Assembly (NCBI GenBank): GCA_034670405.1
Contig: JAXDDX010000001.1
Coordinates: forward strand, 9,245,501-9,309,500
DNA length: 64,000 nucleotides
DNA from: Hoplostethus atlanticus
Taxonomy: Eukaryota; Chordata; Actinopteri; Trachichthyiformes; Trachichthyidae
Direction of reading: 5' to 3'
A program made the translations under genes and the position numbers. A model generated the notes under the pieces. That model ran no database searches. It was not told the origin of the DNA and worked only from the letters and a program-made list of their open reading frames with translations. Below, piece after piece: positions 39,270 to 54,796 of this stretch; position 1 is the stretch's first letter; each line of letters begins with the position of its first letter.

Positions 39270-41534
39270 TTCATGGTTTTATGTATATTTAATGTTTTCC
39301 TGTGTGTATGCACTTCCCTCTGGCTGCTCAATAGGTGTCCTGATAGCCTGTTACCTAATCTACACGCTACGCATCAGTCCGAGCGAGGCCGTCCACTATA
39401 TACGTATTAAACGGCCTCGCTCCATCCAAACGCGGGCACAGATCAGTCAGGTGTTTGACTTCGCCCGCCTGCTCAACACACAGCTGGCCCAGTACCCAGA
39501 CCTCAGCCTGCGTCATGGAGCGCCCTTCACCCTGCAACACTACCTAAACCGCCAGGCCCTACTGCTGCATGGCCAAGAGGCACGCGCCCTCAGATACACA
39601 CCCAAGGTCAGGACTGGATCATATATTACATCCATTCTGCATCATGCCCATACCTGACAGTACGGTAGAAAAACAAAGCAATGGTGACGCCTTATCCTCT
39701 CTTCACTGACTGTCTTGATAGGTGGTGTACCTCCTGTGTGTGTGTCTCTCCTGCTTAGCCCTGGGTCTCCCTGCCTCTCCAGAGGTAAATGCTGAACTGG
39801 AGAAGAGGTCAACGCTGAGGACCCTGGGCAGGGCTGTGAGGGAGACACTGGTGTCCAAACAGTACCTGCCCCTGCTGAGGGAGGGGCATAGGGGGTGCTG
39901 GGTGGGCTCAGGCTCGATGTCTTCCTGGGACGAGCCAATGGGATTCTTGGAGAGGAAGAGAGAGGTGCTGCTGGGCAAACGCAGCTACAGCGATTCTGAC
40001 CTCAGCAAGATTACAGTAAACAAGGTCAAATTTCACCTTACACACCCAGAATTACATCAAGGACCTTTTTTTCCTATGTGAAATTAAACAGGCCAAAGAG
40101 TCTGTTCTCACCTTGTTGCATTCTTCCTGAAGGATCTGGAGGTGGGCCCGTACTGTACTCCAGTACTTGGAAGTGACTGGTGTGGTCAGGACCTGATACG
40201 ACCTGATGTGAGACCTGTTAGCCCCAACCTTGCCCAACCAGCCGGCCAGAGGACCAGCAAAAAGGAATCCCACACCCTCAATATCCCAACATCTGGCACG
40301 ACGACCACCAACAACTGTGCTACATGGTCTAAATACACAGCTAAAAGGACACCAGCACTTTCCAAATTCAGCTCCACCACTGAGGTAACCAAGAGTCTTA
40401 CTGTGTAAAGAGCTAATAATAAAGACCGCATTGACAAGAATGCTTTAAAACATATTATGCTGACCTCTGTCTCTTGTCATGTGAAGCTGCACAGAGATTC
40501 ACATAACCCAGGCCTAACCTCAGTGGCCCGTGCTGTTGCCAAGGCAATGGCAGACCAGGATCCCCCAGGAGAGACCGTCCTGCAAAGGTCAGCTCTACTG
40601 CAGGTAAAAAAAAAAAAAAGAAGAAAAAAAATGGTGCAACCGGTTCTACATCACAGCATATTTATAATCAAAAATGATTTTCAACTCCAAAGCCACTGAA
40701 CCAATGTCTTCTCTCACCTTTTCAAACAGGAGGAATTGAACAGTAGTGACTGTGGATGGGCGCTACTGGTCACTGAGTCAGATTCTCATGTTCTCAGTTG
40801 TCTGCTGTGGACCTGGCTGGAGAAACTAAAGGTTAGTGGGATCAAACCAGGGGCCATAATGGCAGCAATACAACCTTTCTCTGGGGCTGTGGAGTGAAAA
40901 GTATGCTTTGACATTTTGAATTTCAGTTGTTTTTTCTTGATTTTTCTTCAGACACTTGCCACATTGTGGGAAACGTTATCACATTGACTTTTTTGTCTGT
41001 TATTTTGTCTGGTGATGAAAGTAAACCAACTAAATGTCAATCTTTCAAGGTATCCCTTTTAAAAATGGCATCTCTCTCTTTCCTCCAATCTTCTCCAGGA
41101 GCCTGTTTTGAGTGCAGACGATGTAGAAAGGTTGACTTTGGGAGCGAACTGCAGGAAGCCTCTCAGTGTGCTCAAGAAGCCACAGCGGCACACCATCTAC
41201 TGTCTATTGAGCTGTGTGGGTACGGTGACCAGTGTGTGTCCACACAGAGAGGACGCAGTGCTACGACGTCTGATGCGGGCACTTACCAGGGTAAAACAAG
41301 TGTTGAAGTACAGTGTGTGTGCGCATGTTCCCTTAGACACTCTTAAAAATGAGGTTGTCATGTTCAACAATTACCTATCCTCTTTTAATCCAATAGCACC
41401 CTCAAGAGGAATTGGAAAGCCATGCAAGTTTGATGAACGCCCTTAAGGCCAGTTTCAGAGAAACATTCCGTAACAGATCCCTTGTGAGGGCCTGCGGCAG
41501 CACTACGTCTTCAAGAAGAACAGATATCATATGA
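37862..41534 (+). CDS. ptpdc1: Protein tyrosine phosphatase domain-containing protein 1
   Basis: Eleven coding exons: 37862-38050, 38133-38213, 38782-38900, 39030-39167, 39335-39606, 39722-40024, 40133-40384, 40487-40603, 40730-40831, 41099-41290, 41397-41534. From the first in-frame ATG (37872) this gives 630 aa. The first exon has an acceptor AG at 37860-37861 and an open frame, so a 5' exon may exist that I did not find. CGGIDCRYEGPACW and GLFSSWVTDDIVAMTRPS align with human PTPDC1. The phosphatase loop HCHAGLGRTG is at about 164-173 (Cys165, Arg171), split by an intron at its last Gly, and the general-acid loop is FYNFGMPDFG. KRSYSDSDL and the C-terminal ELNSSDCGWALL and LWTWLEKLKEPVLSADDV blocks are also kept. 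Human PTPDC1 is a centrosome-linked dual-specificity-type phosphatase that affects cilium length. Confidence 0.88.
39219..39269. repeat. (GT)n-(GA)n microsatellite in ptpdc1 intron 4
   Basis: GT dinucleotides followed by a short GA run, between the exon ending in the phosphatase loop and the next exon. Confidence 0.9.
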
Positions 41535-44399
<2,865 letters not shown>

Positions 44400-44628
44400 T
44401 TTTACCCATGTTCTGTTGTTATTTTAACTGGAAAATTAACATTGCAGTATCACATACATATAACTGATATGCATTTGCAATGACTAGAGAAAGAAAGAGA
44501 TGTCAGTTTGCCAGAACAAGGCTTCTGACCACTATCAGTATTTGAACTAAAGTAGAATAAATTATGGAAAGCTTAATCACTGATGTATAACTGACATTTC
44601 TTTTAATGCAACATGATTTATGGCAATC

Positions 44629-44634
44629 AATAAA
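44629..44634 (+). terminator. Polyadenylation signal of cimap1
   Basis: AATAAA 230 bases after the stop codon, within ATGATTTATGGCAATCAATAAAG, a block that recurs with one mismatch at about 46500-46524. Confidence 0.6.
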
Positions 44635-47371
44635 GAAAGTTTTTTCAGATTGACCGACATCAGTTTTCTCTGTCTTCACAGGTTAGATATTTCTCAGTTT
44701 TGGATATTGGTGATCATTGATGTGGTAGATGTCAGTTTCTTCAAAACTGAGGGAATTAAAATAATTTTAAACTAAACACCCTCATAATTATCCTTCAACA
44801 TTATGGACAACAAATATATCTCATTTAAATTGAGAAAGTATCATTAACACTATGGAAATTGAGAAATTGCCTTGGACAATAGCCTAATATTGGTACCAGA
44901 CTTTAAAACTTTGCAGTATCAAAAAGGCTCATATGCGACCTCATCCTTAAATATTATCCCCCCACTGTGTAACCATGATCTCAGAGCATACTCACCTCAG
45001 CAATACACGTAGGTCGGATTTTGACAGGTGAGCTACCTTCAAAACAAACCTTTTTTGATTTTTGTAATGATAAATTCAAAGCTATGACTGAACGGGACGC
45101 GGTCACCACTTTTCAATAGCCCCTTTTCGACCTAAAGTACCCGGGACTTTAGTCCCAGGAAGTACTTTTCAGGGGAGTAAAAGTACCGTCAGCCCGTTGC
45201 TGTCTCCGTTTCGACCGCGGCCCAAAGACCCGCGAAGATTAGACAAATTAGTCCGCTGATGTATGAAAAAGCTCAACTCCAGTCCAGTAGGTGGCGGTTC
45301 TGCAGAAGACTATACAACGATGACGCCATATAAAGCGACGGACAGGCGTAAAACAAGAAGAAGGTAGTCTGGCCTTTTTTTGTTTTCTTTTCGACGTAAT
45401 AAGCACTGGTATGTTTTTTACTTACAAAGCCCTCCTAAACAAACTACCACCTTGTTTGTGTTACCTGTTACACTGCAGTTAAGATACTCACTCCAAAGGC
45501 TTATACTCAAGGTTCCTCATATGAACTCCAAACATATCTCGTTTTGTTTTTGTGTCCCATTTACCTGAACAATCTGCAAAATTATCTGAACCTGAACCGC
45601 TGCTGTTGCATGCACCACTAGTAGCCTACAGCTGAATTAATGCACACAAATAACCACTGCAATGGGACTGACTGACACGCACAACAGAAAACTGCAAAAC
45701 TCAAGAGTTAAAATTTGACTGGTAAGCTTTAGTGAAGTGCTTCATACAGCAGACCTATTCATAGGTCTAGAATTTAACAAAGGGTTTTAAACTATCTAAC
45801 TCGCTGTTGTAATTCCTGGGTTGGTCTAGATCTGTCTGTCTTTCTTTCAACTCTGACAAAGTTGCAAAGTTTCCATCTCATTTTAGTTGGGTAAAAAGTG
45901 TCTACAGGCGGCAATCTTCTATAATGGGCGCAGGACTTGATTGCTCCTGTGACTGCATGGGCAGCTCAGCGGGAGCCTCAAAGACAGGACTGGAGTTGAG
46001 ACTATAGCTAATGCCTTACTTTGTGCTAGCCTACTCGCTAGCTGACGTTAGAATATTTTCATCACGTAATGACAAAGTCAAAAGATACAGCGTTTTAACC
46101 CAAACGACTTAACTTCACTCCAGTTTCATTGAAGGAATTGTGTGGTAGCTAACGTTTGCTACTTTATGTTGACGCTACAGTTGCCACTGTTGTCTCCAGC
46201 CCCACCGCTCTCTCCCTCCGCTGTCTGGTGTCAGTGTCACCCAGTCACAAACTTCAACTTGCCTCAACAAAGCCAAATTAAAACCAGGCATAGCCTATGG
46301 TTTCCATGTATGGTTATCAAATGTTCCTTACTTGATTAAAAGCACAACGGTATTGAGCTCGACAAGGGGTATTAAGTAAGACTGCTAGCTAGTTAGATTT
46401 TCACCGTGAATGCAACGGGACTAAGTTCACAAATTAAGATGTTGATTCTAAAGTCAATTTAGAATTTCATCCCTGCAGCACTCTATTTTGGATCCCAACA
46501 TGATTTATGTCAATCAATAAAGACATTACTTAATAACCTTAAAATCACTTTAATGTTTGTTCACTGGATAGTTATTTTTATTTTGGAAATTGATAATAGA
46601 TACACAAATTTAGGAAATGTAGGCAAATACCCCTTGATACATTCATAAGAATATTTGCCAGGAACAACTCACTGAAATGTATGCGATGTCCTATATCAAG
46701 ATATTTTATTTTCAGCTGTACTTTACATGCCAGGCAATGTTTTTTGACAGGCACCTCCAAGGACAGCAGGATGAATGAGAACGTGGTCCTTTGGGCGTCC
46801 CCGTTGCATAGAAACCAAAGCTATTGGAAAACATGCTAGACCTGCAAACTTTTAATGTCTAGCTAGCTACATGGTCGCAATGAGTTGTTTAACTTTTCAT
46901 CAGGATATGTAAAGATAAAATACACAATTCGATTTCCGACGTTTGATTAATATTTGCTGCTTTTTAATGTTATCAACGTTAGCTAGTTAACGTTGTTAAC
47001 GGCGCTAGCCAGCTGTTAGCTGTCCTTGTCTTAATTTGCACGGGAGGACAGGTAAGTTAGTTAACGTTGCAGGACTTATAAGCGACTTATAAGCGACTTT
47101 ACGAAGACAAACATGATCAATAGCCGTGTCTGTAACGATCCCACTTTCAAACATCAGATTTGATGATGCAGGGAGTGACGAACAAGTGAAATGAGCAATC
47201 TCAACCCAAATCAGCCAATGTTACCTTAGCTAACCAGCCGCAAGCTAACACTAATTCTCGTTGTGACTAGCAGTCCAATGCTAGCTCGGGAATTGAACCA
47301 CTAACGTTAGCCAGCTAAAATTTGCAGTAAGAAAGAACTAAATGAATCCACCTCATCAAAGTGAAAGAAAA
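44635..47371. other. Interval between cimap1 and rabl2
   Basis: 2.7 kb without supported coding sequence. It holds a repeat-like block at 45118-45365, traces of a cimap1-like 5' exon (near 44985-45010) and 3' end (46499-46524), and the rabl2 promoter and 5' UTR. The rabl2-proximal 500 bases are rich in GTTAGC and AACGTTAGC words. Confidence 0.45.
45118..45365. repeat. Repeat-like block, possible DNA-transposon remnant
   Basis: AAAGTACCCGGGACTTTAGTC and the following AAGTACTTTTCAGGGGAGTA contain near-palindromic AAAGT/ACTTT words, and GTAGGTGGCGGTTCTGCAGAAG resembles sequence I recall from dispersed fish elements. The composition is more GC/CpG-rich than the flanks. No transposase frame, and family not identified. 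Confidence 0.35.
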
Positions 47372-49988
47372 ATGTCTGGCGACGCTAGTAGCGTCCCTGA
47401 ACTGGACCAAGAGAAATACGATACAGACGAACAAGTGAAGATCATCTGTTTGGGAGACAGTGCAGTTGGTAAATCCAAGTAAGTGTTGATGAACTATGAT
47501 CTCTACTTACAGCGTTAGGCTACTTATAGAAAACGATCTATTTGTATTACCTTGTATCTTAAACATTTACCCCTGTAGTTGCTTTATTGTCCTGTAAAAT
47601 TAATGTTGCATAACTTTAATGTGGCTTTGTTACATACTGTGTTTCTGTTCCTCATGTTTTAGGCTGATGGAGAGGTTTCTCATGGATGAATAGTATCCTT
47701 CTCTCAAGCAGACTAAATGCTACTTATTCTATATGTCAAAAGTAAACAATGACCTTGGATTAATATCATTCATTAATCTAATAATGAATAAAACTACCTT
47801 ATTCATTACAGCTACTGAACTGAAACTGGCTGCACACGGACATGTTTAGCTGTTAAAGGCATGCCTATGACAAAGCAAATTATTTATATTGTGAGGATCA
47901 GGTCCTTAACTCTCTGCTGCAGTCGTCCCCAACAGTTGTCAACTTATGCTCTCACTCTCTACAAGCACACAGCCACTGTAGGAAACAAGACTGTAGTGGT
48001 CGGTAGGTATTGCCCACTTTTGTTTTTTTGTTTTTTTATCACACTTGAGTCTTTACTTTTGACTGTGCGACCAGTGGACACAGATTTACTTAGCTGAAAT
48101 TGAATCTAGAAAGCTAGAATCTTTTGAGTTGCCATATCAGCTGGCATTAGACTTCACATTGCATTCACTTCTGCATAGATTACTTTTGTTTATCTTCCAT
48201 AGATTTCTGGGACACAGCTGGCCAGGAGAGGTTCCAGAGCATGCATCCCTCATACTATCACAAAGCACATGCATGTATCATGGTAAGCCACACTCCTGTG
48301 GACAAGACACAGTTGAACTGGAGAGGTGCCAGGCTGTTAGCAAAGCAGACTGAACTGTTTATACTTTTTTTGAAGGTATTTGATGTTCAAAGGAAGATCA
48401 CATATAAGAACCTGGCCAGCTGGTATAAGGAGCTGAGAGAGTACAGACCAGAGATACCGTGTTGTGTGGTTGCCAACAAAATTGATGGTGGGTCTGGCTG
48501 TGTTGCAGCAGTTAAAAATGATTTAAAAATATGATGTTGACATTTTCACCATGAACAGACTACGCATCCTCAGGCCATTGAGATGCGCACTTTGAGTCTC
48601 AAAGTGTAGAACACAGAAGCTATTGTCTATTTCTTCTTCGAATATAACCAAGAAAGTTGACAGTTTTCTCTGTTTCTTTTCCATGTGTCTACAGCTGACT
48701 TGAAAGTGACACAAAAGAGCTTCAACTTTGGCAAGAAGCAGGGGCTTCCATTGTACTTTGTGTCAGCTGCTGATGGGACTAACGTAGTTAAGGTGAGAAA
48801 ATGAGAGCAAAACACAGTGCACTCACAAACTCAACAGTTGTATTGACATTGCACTGCTTATTAGCCAATGTAACCTACAAGACTATATTTCACTATGCTG
48901 TTATGAGCACAGTCAAGGATAACAAGAAGCTCTATTGCATGAACTGCCCCTATGCATTGACAGTTCTAAACATAATTAGTCTGTCTTAACAACAGATGTT
49001 CAGAGAGATGATCAAGAGAGCGGTGGACTACAAGCAAAACCCCAGCGACTTCATGGATGAAGTGATGCAAGAATTAGAGGTGCCATCATCTACCCTCCCT
49101 GAATATCAAAATGCTATTTCCGATGTACTCATTTATGAAGCTTGTGTTTCATAAATTCCCAACTCAATGATTTGTTTACTAGAAAAAATGAAATATGCAT
49201 TAGTCATGCAATGCTTGCTCAAAGAAACTCCCATAATTTGATTTTAATCTGCTATCCTCGTTTTGTTCACAGTAAATTTGTTGTTTTTGTCCATTGCAGA
49301 TGTTCACTCAAAACTCACACATTATTTAACAAGCCGATGTATTCAGTTTACTGAAACCCTGAATTCCCACACAATTTCCTTTTTTTTTTTTTTTTGTTCA
49401 AAGTCTTTTTATTTTCATTCATAATATTACAGACACAATTCTCCAACATTTTCTCCCCTTCCCTCAACCTTCCCCATACCCCAGCTCCAACAGAGCCCCA
49501 CCCTTATTGCACCATTCAAACATTAATAGGTAAAGAAGATGTACCTACGCACAAGGTCTAAGACATAATAAAATGAAAATAATAAAGTAGAATAAACTAA
49601 AATAATAAAAAGGATATTAAAAAAAGAGATCAGTAGGATCATTTTTTTTTTACATAGGTTAAAACAGGCTGCCATGAGGGCTTGGCCTCTCGTAGAATAG
49701 CGGATATTCTCCAACATTATATAATGCAAAAGGTCTTTAATCCAGCGGCCAATCCAGTAGGTTTTTGGTCTCTGTGGAAAATGCATGCAGAATATGGTTT
49801 TTACATAAACTGGGCATTTGAGTCATTTGTGTAAGCTTAACACTTTTGACTAGAAAACATGTTTGTATTGATTTGTTTCTGACACTCTTGCCCTCATCTT
49901 GTAGAACTTTGAGCTACAAGGAAGCAAGGAAGATAATTCAGAACCCGTTGAGGATGGCCTGAAGGCAGAGAGCCCCGAGTTGGTGTGA
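47372..49988 (+). CDS. rabl2: Rab-like GTPase 2 (RABL2), complete
   Basis: Eight exons: 47372-47478, 47663-47692, 47923-48002, 48203-48282, 48376-48487, 48695-48792, 48996-49079, 49905-49988, giving 224 aa (human RABL2B is 229). P-loop GDSAVGKS is at 28-35, DFWDTAGQERF at 73-83 (switch 2) and NKID at 133-136. RPQQLSTYALTLYKHTATV, FQSMHPSYYHKAHACIMVFD and LPLYFVSAADGTNVVK match human RABL2 almost residue for residue. The C-terminus has no CAAX or Cys-Cys lipid site, as in the family. An in-frame ATG ten codons upstream (47342), right after a TAA, could add ten residues; the ATG at 47372 (MSGDASSVPELDQ) aligns with the human start and is preferred. RABL2 binds the IFT-B complex at the ciliary base and is needed for flagellar assembly. 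Exon 2 is only 30 bases. An L1 fragment lies in intron 7. Confidence 0.92.
49380..49795 (-). mobile_element. L1-like 3' end in rabl2 intron 7, antisense
   Basis: On the minus strand the piece ends in AATAAAAAGACTTTGAAC then a 16-base A run (T run at 49380-49395 on plus). Further upstream it encodes KTYWIGRWIKDLLHYIMLEN and IRYSTRGQA, which resemble the last residues of L1 ORF2 (KDL...LEKIRYS.R). About 415 bases, strongly 5' truncated. I could not find a clear target-site duplication. Confidence 0.6.
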
Positions 49989-51440
49989 CAGAACATTGCA
50001 GTTTCTCCTCATGTTATGGACATATTACCCGTCTCTCAGTTGATGCTGAGGATGCTCTTGGTCATCCTGATGCTGTGCACGAGCATGGACCCTGCAATGG
50101 GAGATCTTCGATTCTCTGTGATTGACACTATTGACAAGTATATTGTCCTTATGTACCTTTTGTGATTTTGCTCCATTATCGCCCTTTATGTTATTGGTTT
50201 ATCATTATATCTGTTTCACCTTTACTCTGCCATGGAGGATGAAAGATAATTTCTTGTAGTCATATTAGTACTCACTACCCTACCATCCCAGCCCACTGGA
50301 GATGGTGGGGGAAATTAATCTGGTTGGGAAATTCTGAATTGTGTTGCAGGTCTCCATATTGTACCTGGTTCATTTAGCTGCTCTGCTGTTGTTCAGGTTG
50401 TCTTTTGCAAATACCTGTCATTCATACTTTGTGTAATAATTAATATCTACTATAATAATAGTAGAAAATGTCACAGCAGGAAGGTTGAATGTTTACCTAA
50501 CTTAATTTGTATTTTTTTAAGAATGTGAAGCATTTAAAATCATCACAGTGACGCACACAAAGCAAAGAGGACCTGTGATTGTGAACTCTCTTTGCAACTG
50601 TTCTTGATGTCTGCGTGTAGTGATGTGTGCAATGCCAGTGGGGAACTACATTTATTGGCTGCTATTGTTGCATTGATGTTATAGTGTAAAGACATTTAGT
50701 GTCCTTTTAACTGAATAATGAATGTACCATACCACCAAATTGTTATATGTAACTTGCTGTGATCCAGCAGTAGGCTCCTTTTATGATAGAAGTTGTGAAC
50801 TCTATATTTACAGACTATGAGGCAGATACATTTGAATCAGCACAATATATGATACAACTGTCAGTCATATATGTATTATGTTGTCTATATTGTAATACTA
50901 GAGGCTGTGTTTTCTTCCAGCTTTGTGAAATAACCAGCCCCCCTTGGGAAGGTTACAGTGTCATGATTCATTCATTCATTTTAGCAAGAACACTGCCATG
51001 AAGAATTTCAGTACCTCATTAGGTGAATGAGTTTTATGTTGTCTGACAGAAACAGTACATTCCACCAAGCCCCAGTGTAGGACGGGGAGAAGCAATGTAA
51101 CTTAACAGTTCTTGAAAACATATTAAACATTTATTTGTGATTATGTTGTACACAGGCAGCACATCTGGTTTTCATCCCATTTGTATATGATTGTCCTACA
51201 TGCTTTTACGATGTTAAATATGAATAAATTGCACTGGAACATGACTGAAACTGCTCACACTGATTTGGTAAGATGCGACAGTGCCATTTGCAGCAAGACT
51301 AACAAGAAGTTGACGCAGTTCATGTTTTTAATTATAAATTTATTACATAATATAACAAACATATATCTCTGTGGTGGAGATATCCCAGGCAGCATCTCAG
51401 ATCTTGCCTCAGCCTCCACTACTGCCCTTACTCTGTTTAC
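49989..51440 (+). other. rabl2 3' UTR and flank
   Basis: No supported ORF on the plus strand. Several A/T-rich tracts and an AATAAA at 51223-51228 may mark the 3' end, which would give a 1.2-kb UTR. Earlier cleavage is equally possible. Confidence 0.4.
51336..51342 (-). terminator. Polyadenylation signal candidate for the 70-residue ORF
   Basis: Minus-strand AATAAA (plus TTTATT) about 100 bases past the stop codon, in an A/T-rich tract. Confidence 0.3.
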
Positions 51441-51653
51441 TCAGGGAATATTATAGTTCTGGGTATCTTGTACTCTAACTTGACTTCCATCTACTCTTAA
51501 GGAAAGGTCTTTGTAATACTGTATTAAGTGTCCAGAGGTTGCTGCAAAACTGGTTTTGGCTGCACTGTAGTGATTTGCCTGATGGAGAGATGTTGAGAAG
51601 AGGGAGTTCGCCTGTGAGACAAGGTTGAGACGTTGCAGTGATAGATCCACCAT
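51441..51653 (-). CDS. Unrecognised 70-residue intronless ORF
   Basis: An ATG at 51653 in good context (AGAATGG, A at -3 and G at +4) opens 70 codons ending at TGA 51441. The protein is soluble-looking and probably helical (LSLQRLNLVSQANSLF, then HQANHYSAAKTSF), without signal peptide, membrane helix, Cys motif or low-complexity run. An AATAAA on the minus strand lies about 100 bases downstream (near 51338). It lies between the 3' ends of the convergent rabl2 and shank3 genes. I do not recognise it. It could be a small gene, the last exon of a longer transcript (an AG precedes the ATG), or chance. It stands out only mildly from random ORFs, by its balanced composition and the nearby poly(A) signal. 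Confidence 0.3.
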   Translation of the reverse strand: MVDLSLQRLNLVSQANSLFSTSLHQANHYSAAKTSFAATSGHLIQYYKDLSLRVDGSQVRVQDTQNYNIP

Positions 51654-54600
51654 TCTAAACTTCACAGTGCAAACAAGGAGAAAACCGACAACGAAAGAAA
51701 AACCCCTTTGATGATAAGATCACTGGTTCCAGTGGGTGACCAGATTCCAGTGGGTTTTTAAAAAGGTTACACTGCTCCCTCTACACTATGTAGATTGTGC
51801 TTTGTTGATTAGAAAATAAGACAAAGATAACCCTTCAGTGAACTCATTAGAGTGAATGATGTGTCAGTCTGTTACACTTTGTTCTGGAGCATCATTTTGC
51901 ATCTGTATTTGTGGTAAACTTACGATCAAACCAGGTCTCCATTTCCAAGTCCAGACTGTATGCCTTCTACTTTTAAGTGTTTGTGTTTCATCTGTTATCA
52001 TTTGTGTTTGTGTGTGTGTGGTGTATGTGTATGAACAGTAAGCCAAACTGGATAATATCCTTCATCACAGTAAAATCAAGCAGTTGTGATACTTTTGTCT
52101 CAAAATTTAAATAGAAATGTTAATGCAACGCTCATAAAACCAGGATTATCAGGTCATATGTATGTGTGTGTAACCTGTTCCTTTACAAAACATAAAAATG
52201 ACTGTATCCCACCTGAAAAGGTGCTGTACATACGAATGTCTGTAGTTCTCAAGATTTCCAGGAAATGGCACCATATTATTGAGTCTAACAGCTCAAGAAT
52301 GTTTTAACTAAGGTAGTCCTAAAGCAAAGAAAACAATATACAGTTTAAAGTTAAGTTATTTTTTGGCACATTTTTCCTTTGTTTTGTTCGTTCCTCATCA
52401 AATCACCTCATGTAGCATATCCAAAACTCAGAAACTGAAGGTCTGAAAAAGGAAAAAGGAGTGCAGCCAGATGGAGGGTAAAGAGCGCAAATGCAATCTG
52501 GGAATGGGTGTACAAAACAGTGACACTGCATAAGCTGTGCCTACACAGTTACAGGGTTACTACAGTTATAGTAGTCTTGCAATACAAAGTGTGACAATGT
52601 TCTCTCTCAATAACCCATTGTTTTCTCTCTCTCTTGGGTAGAGTTGTCCACTTCTTTGAGGGAGAAATCAAAGTAGTAGAAAATAAAAAAGCAGAACAAT
52701 TATGTCCTATCTGGAATTGATGATGTACATATATGTGCGTTTTTCTGTTTGTGTATGTATTGTGTGTTTGTGTGACACAGCCACTGCCGGGAATCTCTGA
52801 TGGTAATACAGTAAGGCTATAGTGGACTAACTCCAACGACGTAAACCCTATCAACCATACACTCTCACACACTCTTAGCATCTCTCTCACACGCACACAC
52901 ACAATGGAAACAAACACAAACATTTGCACACATGGACTCACATACATTCACATGGTGAAGAGGAACGACCATACAGAGTTTCAGGGAATCCAGATGCACG
53001 CGTGCGCTTGGACAATGGGTGGCTTTTATGCTAGCACCTTGTTTTGTGCAAATCATCCCCTAGTTCATAGTTCAGAGTTCAAAAGTTCAAGAGTTCATAG
53101 AAAGAATAAAATCTGCTCACCTTTTCCGCAGGTGGTTAACTATGCATATATGCCAAACATTCATATATAGATCTATATATTTTTTGTTTTTCAAAAATTT
53201 ATATGAAATCTATCATATATACATTGCTTGTGATTAATATAAAAAAGCAAATATTTGTAGTTCATATTTACAAGTGTAAGTACTTTTTGAATGGACAGGA
53301 TATTTGTTTTTTTCTGTCTCTTAATGTTCACTCTAAAATTCAAATGAGTGAAAGATTGAAGTATCATGTTCCACAAGCTACAAAATCTACCCACAGTGTT
53401 AGAGGGTAAGAAATCAACAAAGAAAAAAAAAGACAAACAACAAACACAAAAAAGCCCAAATGAGTCCGAGGACGTAACACTGGAGTCAGAAGTAAAATAA
53501 TAAGTGAGGTCACAGTGAGGCAGTGAGTGCTATTCCTACAACCCGGATACAACGTTATATTTTCCACCCGCTTTTCCAAACTGCTAGAAAAGAAATGAAC
53601 AGAAAGGTATTCTGAAAAGATGCACAACTTTTTGCCAAGCAAAACTGACTTGGCATAATGCTGCTGATTTACAGAGGTTTTACATGGCCTTCTCTCAGAG
53701 AAAAGCTATGGATCTAATGTTTTTTGTTGCATGAATAAAACTCACTGTTTCTCACTGCCAGCAGGGGGTACTCATGTGAATACAATTGTAGATTTTGTAT
53801 TGTTAAGACCTTACAGAAGCCATCCCATCCCCAGAGCCTGATAAACTACAGATACATGACCTGCAATGCCATTTCAGAAAGGCACAGACTTTTAGCTCAT
53901 TTAAACCCCTGTGTGATGTGTTTTGATTTTTTTGGTGGTTTCAGTTTGGGTGAAGGTTACATTTCAGGGGAAATAAAATATAAACATTTGAAAAGTCTAG
54001 GCTATCCTTAATTTGGCCAGGTTTACACACTTGGAAATTATCAGTGCTTTCAAAAGAAATCTGTTAAGAGATTTCAGAAATCAGGAAATACCATGCTAGT
54101 GATGAGAAGCATTGTAATGTTGTCTTTTCCTAACCTCCTTCCTTCACTGTACCAGACCTTGTGTAGTCTAGCCTGAGAAGCATAATAATGGGTAGCAGGG
54201 ATGGAAATTTTACTAGCCCCCTAGCCCGTGGCTAGTATTTTTCAGACTGTGGTAGTGTTCTCACAGGCCCGAATTTGAATGGAGGCTAATATTGAAAGTA
54301 TTAAAATAACAGCCAACAACCTCTCCATGCTAGTGCCCCAAACTTCCATCCCTGAGTGGTAAACAACAGGCTGAAGGTGGAGAGCCTTCTTTACCAATTA
54401 ACTGTCTTGCTAGGTAGTCCTCCAAGGCTGTTGTGGATGAAAAGAAGTAAAGGAGAGACAGACCCACATCACTGAGATCTGTAGTCACGGCAACAGGGAT
54501 GGGTGTCAACTGGGGTCTTGGCCTCACATTGCGGGATGCCCTTAAGTACGAAGGAAGACCGTAAGAAACTAAAAACAAACAACAAACTCTCTTTCCAAGA

Positions 54601-54765
54601 CATGATGCAACTTGTCATGCTACTGTTCAGGAAAGGGTGACCATAAGGAAAGTTCATCAACAATTGATCATATATATATATATAATACCATGTATTGTTT
54701 TAGTAAAGTTGTATACCTATGACAAAAATTTCATTTTCATATATCTATATACTTTTTTCTTTCAA

Positions 54766-54796
<31 letters not shown>

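Noticed and set aside
53364..54663. Minus ORFs of 60-90 codons in the shank3 3' region
   Set aside because: No domain, biased composition and located in the likely 3' UTR or flank.
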